14,809 bases of DNA from Hyphomicrobiales bacterium (GTDB lineage Bacteria; Pseudomonadota; Alphaproteobacteria; Rhizobiales; Aestuariivirgaceae), in contig JAHFPK010000043.1 of assembly GCA_023266715.1 (NCBI GenBank), positions 1 through 14,809 of the forward strand. Direction: 5' to 3'. The position numbers and the translations under genes are program-made. Below the pieces are notes generated by a model that made no database searches, was not told the DNA's origin, and worked only from the letters and a program-made list of their open reading frames with translations. Below, in pieces: positions 9,201-12,200 of this stretch (positions are counted from its first letter, which is position 1; each line of letters starts with the position of its first letter).

Positions 9201-12200
9201 ATGTCTGGGACGCCGATTACGAATACCCTGGCGGAGCTTTATTCTGTCCAGCGCTTCATGGCGCCCCAAGCGCTTGAGGATCGCGGCTTGCAGGATTTTG
9301 ATGCCTGGTCAGCCATGTTCGGCCAGGAGAACACCGAGATCGAGTCGGACGCCTCCGGCAAGTACATGCCGGTGACGCGCTTTACCAAATTCGTGAACGT
9401 GCCGGAAATGACGCAGATGTTCCGTGAGTTTTCCGATGTGCTGACCGCCGACCATCTGGCGGAAATGCTGGGCGACGAGCGGCCAAAGGTCAAAGGTGGC
9501 TCGCGCAACCTGATAATCACGCCACAGACTGCGGATTACACCGACTACAAGGCGGAACTCGCCCAGCGACTCGAAGCGTCGCGCGCATGGAAGCCATCAC
9601 AAGATGAGCCGAATAATCCAGACCCGATAATCCGCATCATAGGCGACGGCCGGCTGGCGGCGATTGACATGCGCTTTATTAACCCGTCGCTGCCATCTGA
9701 CCCAGGCTCGAAACTGAACCAGATGATTGATGGCGTCATCGAGGTGTATCAGCGCACCGCCGATATTGAATATCTTGGCAAGGACGGCAAGCCGGAGCCG
9801 GACAAGGGCGGCGCGCAGATGGTGTTTTCCGACCTCGGATTTGGTGCCGGTGTGACGGAACATCGCGGATTCAACGCCCGCGCATGGATGGAAAAGCGAT
9901 TGCGCGATGCCGGTATTCCAGCAAAGCATGTGGCGTTCATGGGGGACTACAAGAAGTCTACCGCCAAACTCAAATTGTTCAAAGACGTAAATGCCGGACT
10001 GGTGAGAATACTGGTCGGCAGCAGCAAGAACATGGGCACCGGCGTCAATGCCCAGCAGCGGCTGGTGGCCTTGTCCCATCTGGACACGCCATGGTATCCG
10101 GCAGATTTGGAACAGCGTGAAGGGCGGATCATCCGCCAGGGCAACAAGAATCCACTGGTGGAGATTTATGCCTACTCGACCAAGGGCAGCTATGACACGG
10201 TGATGTGGCAGATGCTGGCCAGCAAGCAGCAGTTCATCGACCAGGCGCTCTCAGGCGATACGTCCATCCGCGCCATTGATGACTTGAGTGATGCCAGCCA
10301 GTTCCAGATCGCCACCGCCATGACGGCCGGAGACCCGCGCGCCATTCAGTTGGCCGGTATCAAGGCCGATATATCAAAGTACCAGCGCTTGTTCCGCGCT
10401 CACGAAGAAACCAGGTTACGGTTGCGGCAGGATTACGACCTGGCCGGACAGATGATTGACTCGGCCAACCGCCAAATGCCAGATGCCGAGAAAATGTCCG
10501 GTTTGGTGCAAGACCTTTCCGGCGAAAACTTCAAGGCCAAGGCTGACGGCAAGACCTTTGACAAGCGCAAGGAGTGGGGCGAGGCATTGCTTGGCTCCCT
10601 CAAGGAAAACGCATCGCGCGGCAAGGAAGGGAGAATCAAAGTCGGCGAAATTTCTGGGCTTCCTGTCGAGTTTGTCGGCCAGATCGTGCGCGATTTTGAC
10701 GGCAAGGTGAAGGAATACAGCACCTACTTGGCGCTGACCCCAGGCGCGGACTCGTACATTTTGGCGCGTGACCCCAATGATGATGCAGTTGGCATGTCGA
10801 TGCGCGCCACCAATACCCTTTCAACGCTGGCGCGCAAACCGGCAGAACTCAAACAGCGCATTGAGGATGCCAAAGCCAAGCGTGCCGCATTGGAGCATCG
10901 GCTGGACGCAAAATTCCAGTTTTCGGATGAGTTATCGAGTCGGATCAAAGAGGCTGAGGCGCTTGAGACGGCTATGGTGGAGGATGGAAAGGATGCGGCG
11001 GTCGGCGATGACGTGGCGAATGAGACGCCGAGACTCTCGCGCGGCACTGGTGGACATGGGGAATCGCTCACCCCGTTTTATTCCGAGTTATCGCGGCAGG
11101 TTGATAACCTGAAGATGAATGCCGCCCCGGCCAAGGGCTGGAAGGACACGATCAAGGGGCTGGTTGCCAAAGGCGCCATCAAACAAGCCGAGGTCGAAGC
11201 TACCGGCCTGAATGACTGGCTCGACCTCCAGCAAGGGAAAGTCTCGAAGGAACAGATACAGACGTTCCTGAAAAACAATGGGGTGCGGGTACAGGATGTG
11301 ATGCTTGGCGGGCATGGCCTTACGGCAGAGGAAGAGGCGCGCTATCTCGAATTGAACGGCATGAATAATCGTGGCGAGCTTTCCGGCAAAAAAAATAAGT
11401 CCGCGCGTGATGAGTATTTCGCACTTAGAGATAAACGTGATGAAGAAACTACAAAATTCTCCGGCTACCAACTCCACGGCGGAGAGAACTACCGAGAACT
11501 GCTGCTGACGTTACCAAAATCCACTCTTCCTGATGGGTGGCGAATTGAGGAAACGCCGGAGGGGAAGTTTGCTATTTACAACGAGAACGGGTCTCACCTT
11601 GGCACTTGGCCCACCAGATCTGACGCAGAGAAATCCCAAGGCAAACAAGCCGGGGGGAAGGGGTTCTTCTCTTCGCACTTCGACCAGCCCAATATCCTCG
11701 CCCATGTCCGCTTCAATGAACGTACCGATGCCGAAGGCAAGAAGGTGCTGTTCATCGAAGAACTGCAATCGGATTGGGCGCAGAAGGGTCGCAAGGAGGG
11801 ATTTAATATACCAATCATTATGCCCGACGGAACGACTCGCATGCTGACATCTGGCATACCTACCGCCCCTTTCGTCGGCAAGACAGAAGCCTGGACTGCG
11901 CTTGCCCTGAAACGCATGATCCGCTACGCCGCAGAGAACGGCTTTGATCGTGTCGCATGGACGACGGGCGAGCAGCAGGCGGCGCGGTATGATTTGAGCA
12001 AGCATATCGACTCGCTACACTACGACCCCTATAACAAACAACTGTCGGCACGCAAGGGTAACCAACAGGTGCTGAAGGAACAGGGTGTCACGCCTGAGAA
12101 AATTGCTGATTACGTCGGTAAAGACGCAGCGAAGAAGTTGCTGGAGACCAAACTTAACGGCGCCGGAAACCACGAACTGAAGGGGCTGGCGTTGCAAGTC

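Noticed and set aside
10768..11112. 114-codon + strand ORF, including a stretch over the PRLSR linker
   Set aside because: The product is dominated by Arg, Met, Trp and Ser. The GGAGG near an internal ATG directly abuts it, with no usable spacing. A shadow frame is more likely.
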